Assembly (NCBI GenBank): GCA_903830945.1
Contig: CAIKVT010000069.1
Span: forward strand, 124,001 to 188,000
DNA length: 64,000 nucleotides
Source: an uncultured Elusimicrobia bacterium
GTDB taxonomy: Bacteria > Elusimicrobiota > Elusimicrobia > UBA1565 > UBA9628
Reading direction: 5' to 3'
The notes under the pieces were generated by a model, which had not been told where the DNA came from, did not search any database, and saw only the letters and a list, made by a program, of their open reading frames with translations. Below are positions 1-8,911 of this stretch, piece by piece. The translations under genes were made by a program, and so were the position numbers. Position 1 is the stretch's first letter. Every line of letters begins with the position of its first letter.

Positions 1-1489
1 GCGCGGAAGGCAGGATATGGGGAGTTTCGTCGCTCATGGACACTTCGCGAAAACCGACTCGTTTCATGGCCTCCAAGATCTCGGAGAATTTTGAAAAATC
101 AGGGACCTTCCACGCCGACGTCCAGTTGCGCCAAATCGAAGCCTCCTTCGCGGTGAATGCGCGCTCGGATTTGTAAAAGTCTATGATCACCAGCCTCCCG
201 CCGGACTTTAAAATCCTATAAGCCTCTCTTAAAAAATCTTCCTTGGAGTTAGCGTGGCATATGCTTTCAATGCCGCACACGGCATCGAAAGAATCCTCCG
301 GATATCCGGTGCTGGTGAAATTTCTCTTCTCGAATTTGACCAAGTCCGCGACATTTTTCTCAGCCGCCAGTTGGCTTGCGCTTGCAACCTGTTTTTCGCT
401 CAAGGTGATGCCCCTGACCCGGCAACCCACATGGGCGGCGATAAAAACGGCGGTGCCTCCGACCCCGCATCCCGCGTCCAGCACATGGTGCTCAGGCTTA
501 AGACCTGCTTTTTTGATCAGAATATTGTTTACATTCAAGAGCGCTTCATGCAGCGTCTTCGTATTGTCTGTCCAATAGCCATAATGCAAGGACCGGCTTT
601 CTTTGAGGTTCCACACCCACCTATAATCGACCTCACAATCATCATAATAGTCCACCACTTCCTTTTCACTGACCACGACATCTCGCCCGAAGGCTCCTAT
701 TTCCTCGGCTTGGTCCGCGCAATTCAGGCTTAACCCGCGGGCCAGCTTCAAAGCCGTCAACATGACGGCCATATCCATCGCCATGCCGAAGGAGATCCCC
801 CGAAAAAGACCCCAACAGCTTCCCGTCTGTGTGTAGTACGTCCAGCAACCGTTGGTCGTGCCCCAAAAATCTCCAAGAAGGATAAAGGTCATGCCGACCG
901 CCAAAATCCAAAAGTCCGACCGCCAGCGCGGCTTGACGATCCAGCAGGCCATCAGCCAGGCTAGAAACACAAACGTGCCGGCAACCATCAGCCGGCTGCG
1001 CAGAAATCCCACGGCCGCCAAGAAAGAGAGCCCGACCAAGAGCCCATAGGCCTGCTTATAAAACTGCGGATTGAGCCGCCGCCCCCATCGAACCTCCGCC
1101 GCAGCAGCCAACCGATCCACAGCCAGCGCACCCAAGGGCCAAATCGGCAAAATCCAGAAAGGCGGCTTCTCGGCGGTGTAATAGTGCCAGAACCCTTGAC
1201 GTGTTCCCCAGGTCTCGACCACGGTCCCCACAACCAGTGAAAACAGGACGACACACGCGTCATGCCGCGGGCGGGGATCGATGGGGATCACGCGCAAACC
1301 CATCCAGAGCAGGCCGCCAAAGAGCAGCATCTCGGCCAGGATCCGCCAACGGGAGGGGCCTCCTGCCGCGAGCTGCCGCGCGCTCACGGACCAAGCCTCC
1401 GCGACCAAATCCCAGCGCCAAAGCGCAACCGCCAAGAACAAGGCGGCCACACCGAACCCATAGAGCCCGCGCAGCCGGCCCTCATTCAT
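1..1489 (-). CDS. Membrane domain fused to SAM-dependent methyltransferase (partial, 3' end outside window)
   Basis: The frame is open from ATG 1489 to the window edge (496 codons). The start has GGAGGA nine bases upstream. Residues 1-250 contain about seven or eight hydrophobic segments. Within them the pattern [ED]xWGTxxGxWxYYT occurs twice (about residues 92-106 and 207-221), each followed some 20 residues later by an Asp after a GxxAxD or GMAMD stretch, so the membrane part looks internally duplicated. From about residue 278 it is a class I methyltransferase: a YYDD...LHYGYW entry region, motif I VLDAGCGVGG (336-345), and GIESICH at 406-412. The latter resembles gamma-tocopherol, sarcosine and related small-molecule methyltransferases. 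It is divergent from a geranylgeranyl-reductase-type gene, suggesting isoprenoid or lipid modification. I do not recognise the membrane family. The methyltransferase call is firm, the substrate unknown. Confidence 0.8.
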   Translation of the reverse strand, partial: MNEGRLRGLYGFGVAALFLAVALWRWDLVAEAWSVSARQLAAGGPSRWRILAEMLLFGGLLWMGLRVIPIDPRPRHDACVVLFSLVVGTVVETWGTRQGFWHYYTAEKPPFWILPIWPLGALAVDRLAAAAEVRWGRRLNPQFYKQAYGLLVGLSFLAAVGFLRSRLMVAGTFVFLAWLMACWIVKPRWRSDFWILAVGMTFILLGDFWGTTNGCWTYYTQTGSCWGLFRGISFGMAMDMAVMLTALKLARGLSLNCADQAEEIGAFGRDVVVSEKEVVDYYDDCEVDYRWVWNLKESRSLHYGYWTDNTKTLHEALLNVNNILIKKAGLKPEHHVLDAGCGVGGTAVFIAAHVGCRVRGITLSEKQVASASQLAAEKNVADLVKFEKRNFTSTGYPEDSFDAVCGIESICHANSKEDFLREAYRILKSGGRLVIIDFYKSERAFTAKEASIWRNWTSAWKVPDFSKFSEILEAMKRVGFREVSMSDETPHILPSA

Positions 1490-1590
1490 GAACCAATCCT
1501 CCGCCGCACAGAGTCGTAAGCAAGAATTATGGCCACGTTTCCCAAAATATGAGGAGAAATTATATTATCAAATAACATATTGTTAAAAGC

Positions 1591-2859
1591 ATGCAGGCCA
1601 TGGAATGGGACGTCATCATCATCGGCGGCGGACCGGCGGGCGCCAGCGCCGGGATATCCCTGCGCGCCAGCGGACTCAAGGTCCTGCTCCTTGACCAGGC
1701 CTCGTTCCCACGGGAGAAACCCTGCGGCGGCGGCATCCGCAGTGCCGCTCTCGATCGCTTCCCCTGGCTGAATGCGGCCCTGCACTCCACAACCACCCAT
1801 TTCATCAATAAAATCCAGATCGAATCACCCGACGGAACGACCTTGCGGGAGGAGCGGACCGAGCCGCTTTATATCATGGTCCGGCGCCTTGAATTCGATC
1901 ACGCGCTCCTGCGCGCCTGCCGCCGCGCGGGCACGGAAGTGCGCGAAGGGCAGCGAGTGGTATCAATCCGCTCCACGGCGGAAGGAGTCGATATCACCAC
2001 CGCCGGAGGAGATATCTTGCGCGGCCGTATCGTGATCGGGGCCGACGGCGTCAACAGCGTGGTGGCCAAGACCATGGGTCAGGGGGAAAATCGGAATCTC
2101 CGGGAGGTAGGCATCGGCCATATGGAGGAAACCCCCTGCGCCGAACTCGAGCCGACCTCCCCAGACACCCTCTTCGTGTTCCTCGGACTGGGCCGAAACC
2201 TGGGCTATGGTTATCTTTTCCCAAAGCAGGGCTACGTGAACCTCGGACGAGGCACATTGCTCTCTTGCTACCAGGCCGGGCGCAGCGGCCCGCCCTATGA
2301 GGCGCATCTGCGATTCGTGGGATCGCTCGTCGCAAGAGGTCTTCTGAAGGGAAAATCCCAAAGGGCGAATTTTCACGGCTTCTTGATTCCCTACGGCAGG
2401 CCGTTGCCCAAAACCTATGCGGACCGCATCCTGCTTTGCGGCGACTGCGCCGGCTTGGTCAACGCGTTTACGGGCGAAGGCATTTACTATGCCCTGGCCA
2501 GCGGCGAGCACGCCGCGAAGACGGCCCTGCGATCCATCCGGGAGGGAGATCAAAGCAGCCGCTTTCTGCGCCGATATCAGGAACTCTGGAAGGCGGAATT
2601 CGGCGCAGAATTGGAGCAGGCTGCGGCCATCCAAAGATCATTTTCCAAGAACCTAGGCCGCATGGATAGAATCATTCAGGCCGCCAATAAGGATGCGGCG
2701 CTGCGCCGTCTCCTGACGGATTATATGCTCGGAAGAATAGATTACAAAACCGCCCGGATGCCTCTGATCCTTGGTTTTCTAAAAAGCTTTTTGAACAACA
2801 AGATCAACAGCCTGCGAAAGAACTTCGGATGGGGCCAAAAAGCATCGCGCAAAAGCTAA
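1591..2859 (+). CDS. Geranylgeranyl reductase family FAD-dependent oxidoreductase
   Basis: 422 residues. The N-terminus has the FAD-binding Rossmann motif DVIIIGGGPAGASAG, followed by the family signature FPREKPCGGG. ADGVNSVV and the second FAD motif ILLCGDCAGLVNAFTGEGI are also present. These features define the GGR/digeranylgeranylglycerophospholipid reductase branch of group A flavin monooxygenase-like proteins, which saturate isoprenoid double bonds. A second Met (1600) could be the start. No ribosome binding site is visible, and a TATTGT hexamer ends seven bases before 1591, so the message may be leaderless. It is divergent from the membrane-methyltransferase fusion, and both may act on a quinone, carotenoid or lipid tail. 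The substrate is inferred only from family and neighbour. Confidence 0.88.
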   Translation: MQAMEWDVIIIGGGPAGASAGISLRASGLKVLLLDQASFPREKPCGGGIRSAALDRFPWLNAALHSTTTHFINKIQIESPDGTTLREERTEPLYIMVRRLEFDHALLRACRRAGTEVREGQRVVSIRSTAEGVDITTAGGDILRGRIVIGADGVNSVVAKTMGQGENRNLREVGIGHMEETPCAELEPTSPDTLFVFLGLGRNLGYGYLFPKQGYVNLGRGTLLSCYQAGRSGPPYEAHLRFVGSLVARGLLKGKSQRANFHGFLIPYGRPLPKTYADRILLCGDCAGLVNAFTGEGIYYALASGEHAAKTALRSIREGDQSSRFLRRYQELWKAEFGAELEQAAAIQRSFSKNLGRMDRIIQAANKDAALRRLLTDYMLGRIDYKTARMPLILGFLKSFLNNKINSLRKNFGWGQKASRKS

Positions 2860-2883
2860 CGCATCAGTCCGTCAGATCGGCCC

Positions 2884-4131
2884 TTACAGATTCCGATACA
2901 GTTCCATGCGCTGACGGACCCGCGGCACGTAGGCTTGGGTCTCCTTTGGGGCCTTGCGCTTGATCTGCCCCAGCAGCTCCTCGGGGCTCATGCTATCCGC
3001 GCTACGGCCGGCCAGCACCGTGCGGTTGACCGCGCCCGAGCCGCAGTTATAGGCGGCGATGCTGAGGTTGAGGCGGTTCTCCGGGTCCTTGACCTTTCCG
3101 TAATGCCGAGTCATGATCAGGTGCATATACGCGGTCCCGAGCTGGATGTTATTGTTCGGGTCGAAGAGATACTCGGGAGAGACGACCTTGTCCTGCTTAT
3201 AGATGTACTTGTAAGCCTCCTTGGCCCCGTAGGGGGCCATGAGCTGCATGAGACCGAAGGCAGGAGCCTGGGACTTGGCCATTGGGTTGAACTCGGACTC
3301 GGTGTGGATGATGGCATAGACCAGGGCCGGATCAAGCTCATTGAGCTTAGCGGCGGCGGCGATCTGCGACTCGTAGCGCTTGGCCCGGATCTTGAGGTGA
3401 TCCGGAACCAGCGGCACAGTGACCGTGACCTTCAGGCGCGGCTTACCGTCCTGGGCCACCACGGGCTTGTCCTCCACCTTCATCCGGGGGACCAGGACCT
3501 CCTTGACGAAACGATCCACGTTCTTCTCGGTCACGGGCTTGCCGTCGGCTCCCTGCAGCTGGTCCTTGAGCACTTCCGGCCCTTTGGACTCAGCCTTCTG
3601 GATCAAAGCCTCCTTGGTCTGGGCCTGTAGCTTCTCCTCGGCCAGGGCCTTGAGCTTGCCCTGCTCCTTGGCGTTGAGATCACTGAAGGTCACGGCCTTC
3701 TTGCCCGGCGCCACCTGCTCCAATGGCACGAGCACCTCGACCTCGACCTTGCCCTTCTCGAAATCCACCTGGCTCCGGGCGTCGGACTTGGCGTTGTAGT
3801 CCACCCAGTGCTTGGTATCGGACTCCCGGAACTCGGCCCACTGCTGCACCACGCGCCGGCGCAGGACCTCGCGTTCGGCGGCCATCTTCTTGAGCATGCC
3901 GTCGTAGATCCTGACCTGCTCGGCCGTGAGCTTCTGATACTCTTCGGCCTGTTCCCGCGCCCCGGCCGTGTAGGTCTGAGTCATATCCTCCTGTCCCTGC
4001 TGGAACTGCGCCTGCATCTGCCGGCGGGAGGCATCCCAATCATCCTGCTGAGAGTCATCTTGAGCGGCCAACGGCCGGGCCAGGCTGGAACACAGCACGC
4101 CGGCGATGAGATAAACCACTATGTTGTTCAT
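2884..4131 (-). CDS. Lytic murein transglycosylase (MltC-like)
   Basis: About 415 residues from ATG 4131; a GTG 18 bases upstream is an alternative. The start MNNIVVYLIAGVLCSSLARPLAAQ is a signal peptide, so the protein is exported. Residues roughly 30-250 are charged and coiled-coil-like, resembling the N-terminal domain of membrane-bound transglycosylase C. The C-terminal SLT domain has the catalytic Glu in HTESEFNP, then FGLMQLM and the AAYNCGSGAVNR motif. It would cleave the MurNAc-GlcNAc bond of peptidoglycan with formation of 1,6-anhydro-MurNAc. Last gene of the parA-parB-asd-topA run, starting right at the topA stop. No lipobox Cys is seen, unlike Escherichia MltC. Confidence 0.87.
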   Translation of the reverse strand: MNNIVVYLIAGVLCSSLARPLAAQDDSQQDDWDASRRQMQAQFQQGQEDMTQTYTAGAREQAEEYQKLTAEQVRIYDGMLKKMAAEREVLRRRVVQQWAEFRESDTKHWVDYNAKSDARSQVDFEKGKVEVEVLVPLEQVAPGKKAVTFSDLNAKEQGKLKALAEEKLQAQTKEALIQKAESKGPEVLKDQLQGADGKPVTEKNVDRFVKEVLVPRMKVEDKPVVAQDGKPRLKVTVTVPLVPDHLKIRAKRYESQIAAAAKLNELDPALVYAIIHTESEFNPMAKSQAPAFGLMQLMAPYGAKEAYKYIYKQDKVVSPEYLFDPNNNIQLGTAYMHLIMTRHYGKVKDPENRLNLSIAAYNCGSGAVNRTVLAGRSADSMSPEELLGQIKRKAPKETQAYVPRVRQRMELYRNL

Positions 4132-4148
4132 GTTCTTAAGATCCCTCA

Positions 4149-5972
4149 CTATTTCACAACATCCGTCGGCGCACCACTTTTCGGCGACGACAGTGCGGGC
4201 TGCAGGGGATTACCGCGCAGCCCCGCGCACTTGGCCAGCTTCAAAACCGCAAAGCTCGCCTCGGTCACCACATGCTCCCAGTCCGCCTCGCCACGAGATA
4301 TCCGGTCCAGATCCTCTTCCAGACGAGCCGTGTATCCCAGATCGATGAAATTCCCGGTGAAATGCCGCACTAGAAAATCCGTAACGGACAAACCCAGCTC
4401 CGTGGCGTGGAGCTTGCGCCTCTTCTCCTCCACGTATCCCCGGTCCAGGATCGTGCGCATGATGTTGGCGTAGGTGGACGGTCGGCCGATGCCGTCTTTC
4501 TCCAACTTCTTGATCAAAGAGGCCTGCGTATAACGCGGCGGCGGCTTAGTCGAACGATTCTGGGCGGTCAAGTCCAAGACGCTCACTTCATCGCCCACAT
4601 TCAGCATGGGCAACTCGTCGGAGGATTCCTCATCTTCCTCGCCGTCCCCCTCCGCCTTCTCTCCCGGCTTACGTAGGACCTTGGATTCTTCGGTGGCGTC
4701 CTCGCCGGCGAGCTTGCGCCAACCGTCGAACTCCGTAACCTTGCCCTTGGCCTGAAACACTCCCCGGGGCACCCGTTGGCCGTCCGCCATTGCCCATTCG
4801 TCCGGCGCGCAAGCCACATCCAAGGTCGTGATCTGGTCCTTGCCCGGCGCCATCTGGCAGGCGATGAAGCGCTGCCAGATGAGCTTATAAAGCTTGCCCT
4901 CGTCGCCTTTGCCCAAGGCCTCCGGCCCTTTCTCAGGATGAGTGGGCCTGATGGCCTCGTGAGCTTCCTGCGCGTTGGCCGACTTAGTCGCGTGTATGAT
5001 GGGCTCCTTGGGCATGTACTCCGGCGGAAAATCCTTAGCGATGAGCTGGCGCGCCTCGACGATGGCCTCGGGAGACAAGGCCGTCGAGTCCGTGCGGTGA
5101 TAGGTGACATGCCCGTTCTCGAAAAGACCCTGTAAAAGCTTCATGGTCACATCCGGGTTGAAGCCCAAGCGCACCGAAGCCGCCTGCTGTACCGTAGCCG
5201 TGGAGAACGGCGGCGGCGCGTTGCGCGAAGAGCTGCGGCGCTCGCAAGTGAGAACCTCCCAGCGCTGAGCCTTGCACCAGGCGATGGCCTGCTCGGCCAA
5301 GGCCGGGTCCTTGAGCCGAGCTTTGAGCGGGGTCCCCTTCCAGGTGATGAGTTTCGCGTGAAAAGCCGGCGGCGTGCCAAGCTTTTCCAGCTTGGCGGCC
5401 AAGATGAGATAATCGACGTTGTTGAACTTGCCGATCTCACGCTCTCGCTCCGACACCAGACGCAAAGCCACGGACTGCACGCGGCCCGCGCTCTTGGCCG
5501 CCTTGCCGATACGGCGCAAAGTGGGGCTGACCAACCAGCCCACCACGCGATCAAGCACGCGGCGCGCCTGCTGGGCGTTAACCAAATGTTCATCGAGCGG
5601 CCGCGGCGCGGCCATGGCTTTCTGCACCGCGGACTTGGTCACCGCATGGAAAACCACGCGGCGGTAGGTCCGCTCGCCCAAGAGCTGGCTGATATGCCAG
5701 GCGATGGCCTCACCCTCGCGGTCCGGGTCCGTGGCCAACAAGACCTCCTCGGCCTGCTTGGCCAAGCCGGAGAGCTCATTGATGGCCCGGGAGGAACGCT
5801 CGAGCATCTCGTAGGTCGGAGCGACCTTTCCATCCTGAAACGCCACGGCCAGGTCGCCTTTAACCGGCAGGTCACGCACGTGACCGAAGGAGGCGGCCAC
5901 GCGATATCCCGCGCCGAGAAATTCCTTAATCTTGCGGACCTTATTGGGCGACTCGACGATGACGAGCTTCAT
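4149..5972 (-). CDS. topA: DNA topoisomerase I
   Basis: 607 residues from ATG 5972, which overlaps the asd stop (TAATG). It opens with the TOPRIM domain (KLVIVESPNK; the acidic TDPDREGE motif), followed by the type IA core. The catalytic Tyr is in VTYHRTDST, where most homologues have TYMRTDS. FIDLGYTARLEEDLDRI closes the core. It relaxes negative supercoils through a 5'-phosphotyrosine intermediate. The usual C-terminal zinc ribbons are absent: the protein ends about 40 residues after the core in a Pro/Ser-rich tail, so it is shorter than the 700-860 residue enzymes of many bacteria. An acidic linker (GDGEEDEESSDE) lies before the last core segment. Confidence 0.95.
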   Translation of the reverse strand: MKLVIVESPNKVRKIKEFLGAGYRVAASFGHVRDLPVKGDLAVAFQDGKVAPTYEMLERSSRAINELSGLAKQAEEVLLATDPDREGEAIAWHISQLLGERTYRRVVFHAVTKSAVQKAMAAPRPLDEHLVNAQQARRVLDRVVGWLVSPTLRRIGKAAKSAGRVQSVALRLVSEREREIGKFNNVDYLILAAKLEKLGTPPAFHAKLITWKGTPLKARLKDPALAEQAIAWCKAQRWEVLTCERRSSSRNAPPPFSTATVQQAASVRLGFNPDVTMKLLQGLFENGHVTYHRTDSTALSPEAIVEARQLIAKDFPPEYMPKEPIIHATKSANAQEAHEAIRPTHPEKGPEALGKGDEGKLYKLIWQRFIACQMAPGKDQITTLDVACAPDEWAMADGQRVPRGVFQAKGKVTEFDGWRKLAGEDATEESKVLRKPGEKAEGDGEEDEESSDELPMLNVGDEVSVLDLTAQNRSTKPPPRYTQASLIKKLEKDGIGRPSTYANIMRTILDRGYVEEKRRKLHATELGLSVTDFLVRHFTGNFIDLGYTARLEEDLDRISRGEADWEHVVTEASFAVLKLAKCAGLRGNPLQPALSSPKSGAPTDVVK

Positions 5973-7036
5973 TAACTCGTCGCGTCGCGCCGCAGCCAGG
6001 CCCGGCGCCACAGGAATTCCGCGATCTGCACTGAGTTAAGCGCCGCGCCCTTGAGCAGGTTGTCGGAAACGACCCAAAGGGCGAGCTCCTTGGAGTCCAC
6101 CCCGGCACGCAGACGGCCGGCGCGCACCGGCACGCGACCGGCCGTGTCGAGAGGAGTGGGGTATCCACCCTCCTGGGAGAGCTCGAGGCCGGGAGCGCGC
6201 TCCAGAAGACGTCGGGCACGCGCCGGTGAAAGCGGCCTCGCAAAACCCAGCCACACGGCCAAAGCATGGCCGCGCACCACAGGCACGCGCACGGCCGTGA
6301 CGCTCACACGCAAGCCGGGCGCTCCCCAGACCTTGCGCAGCTCGGAAGCGACCTTGTTCTCCTCACCGGAATAACCGGCCGCGTCGAAGCTGCCGACCTG
6401 AGGGAAGACATTGCCGGCAATGGCCCGCGGTAAAGCGCGCGGATGCGGTACGGGAAACAGAGGAGCGCGGCCGTCCGGCGCAAAATCCAGGCGCCTGGCC
6501 AGAACGCGCGTCTGCGCGAAAAACTCCCCCAAGGCCGAACGGCCGGCTCCGGAAACGGCCTGGTAAGAGGCGATACGCAGCTCACGGATGCGCGCGACCT
6601 TATGCAGGGGCCAGCCGGCCACGGCCAGGCCGGTCATGGTACAGTTTGGCCCGGCGATGAGGCGTTTATGAATATCAAGCGCCGCGGCATTGACCTCGGG
6701 AATGACTAATGGGACCTTTGGATCAAGACGGAACTCTGAACTGTCATCTATGACCCAGACGCCGCGCCGGGCCAGGCTCGGGGCGAGGCGGCGAGCCACC
6801 GTCTCGGAGGAAACGAGGAAGACGAGGTCGCAGGCGGCCAGAGCGCGAAAGTCCACAGCCGGAGCCGGGATGCTGCGCCCCTTGAACCTGACCGAAAAGC
6901 GCGCGCGACCGGAAGAGAATGGCCGAAGCTCCGCCGCTGGGAAACGGCGGCGTTCCAGGAGCGCGACGAGTTCACGTCCCACCATACCGGTGGCCCCGAC
7001 CACGGCGACGCGGAGCGCTGCTTTAGGGCGTGCCAT
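5972..7036 (-). CDS. asd: Aspartate-semialdehyde dehydrogenase
   Basis: 354 residues from ATG 7036, overlapping the preceding gene by 14 bases; an ATG at 7057 would add seven residues. The NADP-binding N-terminus VAVVGATGMVGRELV and the catalytic Cys in AGPNCTMTG are clear, with QAVSGAGRSALGEF after it. It reduces aspartyl phosphate to aspartate semialdehyde on the way to diaminopimelate, lysine, threonine and methionine. Arg and Ala are unusually abundant for this family. The position between a ParB-linked unknown gene and topA looks like operon packing rather than a functional link. Confidence 0.95.
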   Translation of the reverse strand: MARPKAALRVAVVGATGMVGRELVALLERRRFPAAELRPFSSGRARFSVRFKGRSIPAPAVDFRALAACDLVFLVSSETVARRLAPSLARRGVWVIDDSSEFRLDPKVPLVIPEVNAAALDIHKRLIAGPNCTMTGLAVAGWPLHKVARIRELRIASYQAVSGAGRSALGEFFAQTRVLARRLDFAPDGRAPLFPVPHPRALPRAIAGNVFPQVGSFDAAGYSGEENKVASELRKVWGAPGLRVSVTAVRVPVVRGHALAVWLGFARPLSPARARRLLERAPGLELSQEGGYPTPLDTAGRVPVRAGRLRAGVDSKELALWVVSDNLLKGAALNSVQIAEFLWRRAWLRRDATS

Positions 7037-8018
7037 AGGGGACCTGGAACGGATCACTCACGGCAGTGGTGCCAAGGACGTCGCGCGCCGCGCCGCGCAG
7101 ATACTCGCCCGGCGGCGGGCACTTGTCCTGAGACAACGTGAAGTCGAAAGGTTGCCGGCGCTGGAAGCGCGTGGCTCGCTGCCAGTCCAGGCCGTCGCGG
7201 GAGTGCTCGACCCAAGCTTGATCCATATTCTCACCCCACGCGGAAAACCGTACCAAACATTTCTTGCCCAGCCGCTCGTAGATGAACTCCGCGACGCTGA
7301 TTTCGCTGGTGCTGGGTGGCGAAAGCTTGATAGCCAAGGCAGGCGAGATGCTATTGATCGGAGTTTCCAGGGCGCCGTCCGGATTGCGCGGAGGCACGCC
7401 GGTTATGGAATGATTATTCCAAGCCGCGGTCTCGCGTACACCGGAAGCCTCCACGGCCGACGCCGCCAGCACCGGAGAAGTGGCGGTTTTTGAAAACGCT
7501 TCAGTGGGAGAGTAGATGATGAGATAGTTCGGCTTAGACACGCTGACCAAGGACAGAGGGACCTCCGCCCAAAACCACTCGCCGGATCCCACTCCCTCTA
7601 TCTGAGCGTCCGGTTGCGGCTCCAGAGGCATGTCCTTGGTCTCGGCCAAGAAAAAACTCTGCTGGGCTGTAAACGATGGGGTCTGGGAAATGGCCATATA
7701 GATCTTCCCGTCGATCACTTCACGCAACCATGGTTTATTTTGGTTAGGTTTTGTCTTGGCCCTACCGATCTTAGCTCCAATGAAAGATCGTCCGAATTCT
7801 CCTATTGGCGCCGGAGGTAGTTTTATAATCCAGGAGTTGTTAAACCCTATATACCAATTTGCATCATCCCCCCCATCCGCGAATTTTCCAAAATCATTGA
7901 TATTCGGCGCCAGAGCTATGTATGTTGGCAAGATTGAGCTTGTGGAAACTGTTAACAATCTTTCCATCGCACCTGCTGATGATGGAAATAGCAGAAGACA
8001 AATAAATAAATTTATCAT
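7023..8018 (-). CDS. Exported protein of unknown function
   Basis: 331 residues. Residues 1-18 (MINLFICLLLFPSSAGA) form a signal peptide. The rest is soluble, rich in Ser, Pro and aromatic residues, with a C-terminal part (AEFIYERLGKKCLVRFSAWGENMDQAWVEH onward, in pieces) that could be a beta-sandwich. I recognise no family. The ATG overlaps the parB stop (TAATG) and its end overlaps asd, so it is co-transcribed with both. Base composition changes inside the gene: the first roughly 300 bases of coding sequence are AT-rich like parAB, the remainder GC-rich like asd. Confidence 0.7.
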   Translation of the reverse strand: MINLFICLLLFPSSAGAMERLLTVSTSSILPTYIALAPNINDFGKFADGGDDANWYIGFNNSWIIKLPPAPIGEFGRSFIGAKIGRAKTKPNQNKPWLREVIDGKIYMAISQTPSFTAQQSFFLAETKDMPLEPQPDAQIEGVGSGEWFWAEVPLSLVSVSKPNYLIIYSPTEAFSKTATSPVLAASAVEASGVRETAAWNNHSITGVPPRNPDGALETPINSISPALAIKLSPPSTSEISVAEFIYERLGKKCLVRFSAWGENMDQAWVEHSRDGLDWQRATRFQRRQPFDFTLSQDKCPPPGEYLRGAARDVLGTTAVSDPFQVPYGTP

Positions 8019-8911
8019 TATTTTTTAAGTATATTTAATATTTTATCAAAATCAGTCAAGGAATAAAAATGAATTGATATAATACCTTTAGACACTTCTT
8101 TCTTTGTTTTGATATCGACCTTTGTTCCTAAATGGTGCTGCAATGCTGACTCAATAGCTTTTATATCAGCAGATTTTATTGATTTTTTATACGTTTTCCT
8201 ATATTCTCCTTCAGTATTTACAATTCCGCATTCAACTCTTGCAAGATCTTCCGCATCTCTTACAGAAAGACAATTTTCAATTATTCTTTTAAGAAGTGCT
8301 TGCTTCCTTAGCTCACCATCTACCATCAATATAGCTCTTGCATGCCCTTCCGTTATACTTCCGTCATGAATAGACTTCTGGATGTTGTCAGGAAGCTCCA
8401 AGAGACGCAGGGTGTTGGATATGGATGACTTGGCTTTTCCAACGACCTTAGTGAGCTCGGTCTGACTTATTTGAAACTCTTTCATTAGCCTGAGATAGCC
8501 GAGAGCCGCTTCGATTGCGTTAAGGTCTTCTCTTTGAAGGTTCTCGACCAATGAGATTGCCAGGCGCTGCTTATTCGTGTGCCCGTTCCTGACAATGACC
8601 TCTATTTCCTTAAGTCCGGCAAGTTCGCAGGCACGCAGCCTTCTCTCTCCAGCAATCAACTCGTAACCTTCGTTATCATCGTCAAGTGATACGATAATAG
8701 GTTGGGCAAGTCCGTGCTCCTGGATCGAAGAAGAAAGCTCGGCAAGCTTCTCTTTGTCAAAGTGCTTGCGGGGTTGATACCGATTCGCGCGTATTTTATC
8801 TATGGGGACTGTAATTGGCCCTGATGACGGACTGTCCTGTGGCTGTTCTTTCTGTACCGGCTCTGCTGTCGGAATAAGAGCGGCTAGTCCTCGTCCTAAA
8901 GCTTGTCTCAT
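8018..8911 (-). CDS. parB: Chromosome partitioning protein ParB
   Basis: 297 residues. The N-terminus RQALGRGLAALIP is the ParA-stimulating segment typical of chromosomal ParB/Spo0J. Next come the ParB box with IRANRYQPRKHFD, the CTP-pocket motif GERRLRACELAG, and NLQREDLNAIEAALGY leading into the helix-turn-helix (SQTELTKVVGKAKSSISNTL, in part). The C-terminal dimerisation domain is Lys- and Ile-rich. ParB loads on parS, spreads as a CTP-dependent clamp and organises the origin. It overlaps parA by ATGA. The gene is clearly AT-richer than its downstream neighbours. Confidence 0.96.
   Translation of the reverse strand: MRQALGRGLAALIPTAEPVQKEQPQDSPSSGPITVPIDKIRANRYQPRKHFDKEKLAELSSSIQEHGLAQPIIVSLDDDNEGYELIAGERRLRACELAGLKEIEVIVRNGHTNKQRLAISLVENLQREDLNAIEAALGYLRLMKEFQISQTELTKVVGKAKSSISNTLRLLELPDNIQKSIHDGSITEGHARAILMVDGELRKQALLKRIIENCLSVRDAEDLARVECGIVNTEGEYRKTYKKSIKSADIKAIESALQHHLGTKVDIKTKKEVSKGIISIHFYSLTDFDKILNILKK

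Noticed and set aside
254-733. Plus-strand ORFs of 111 and 159 codons in the first 750 bases
   Set aside because: They are antisense to the methyltransferase domain, whose motifs are unmistakable on the minus strand.
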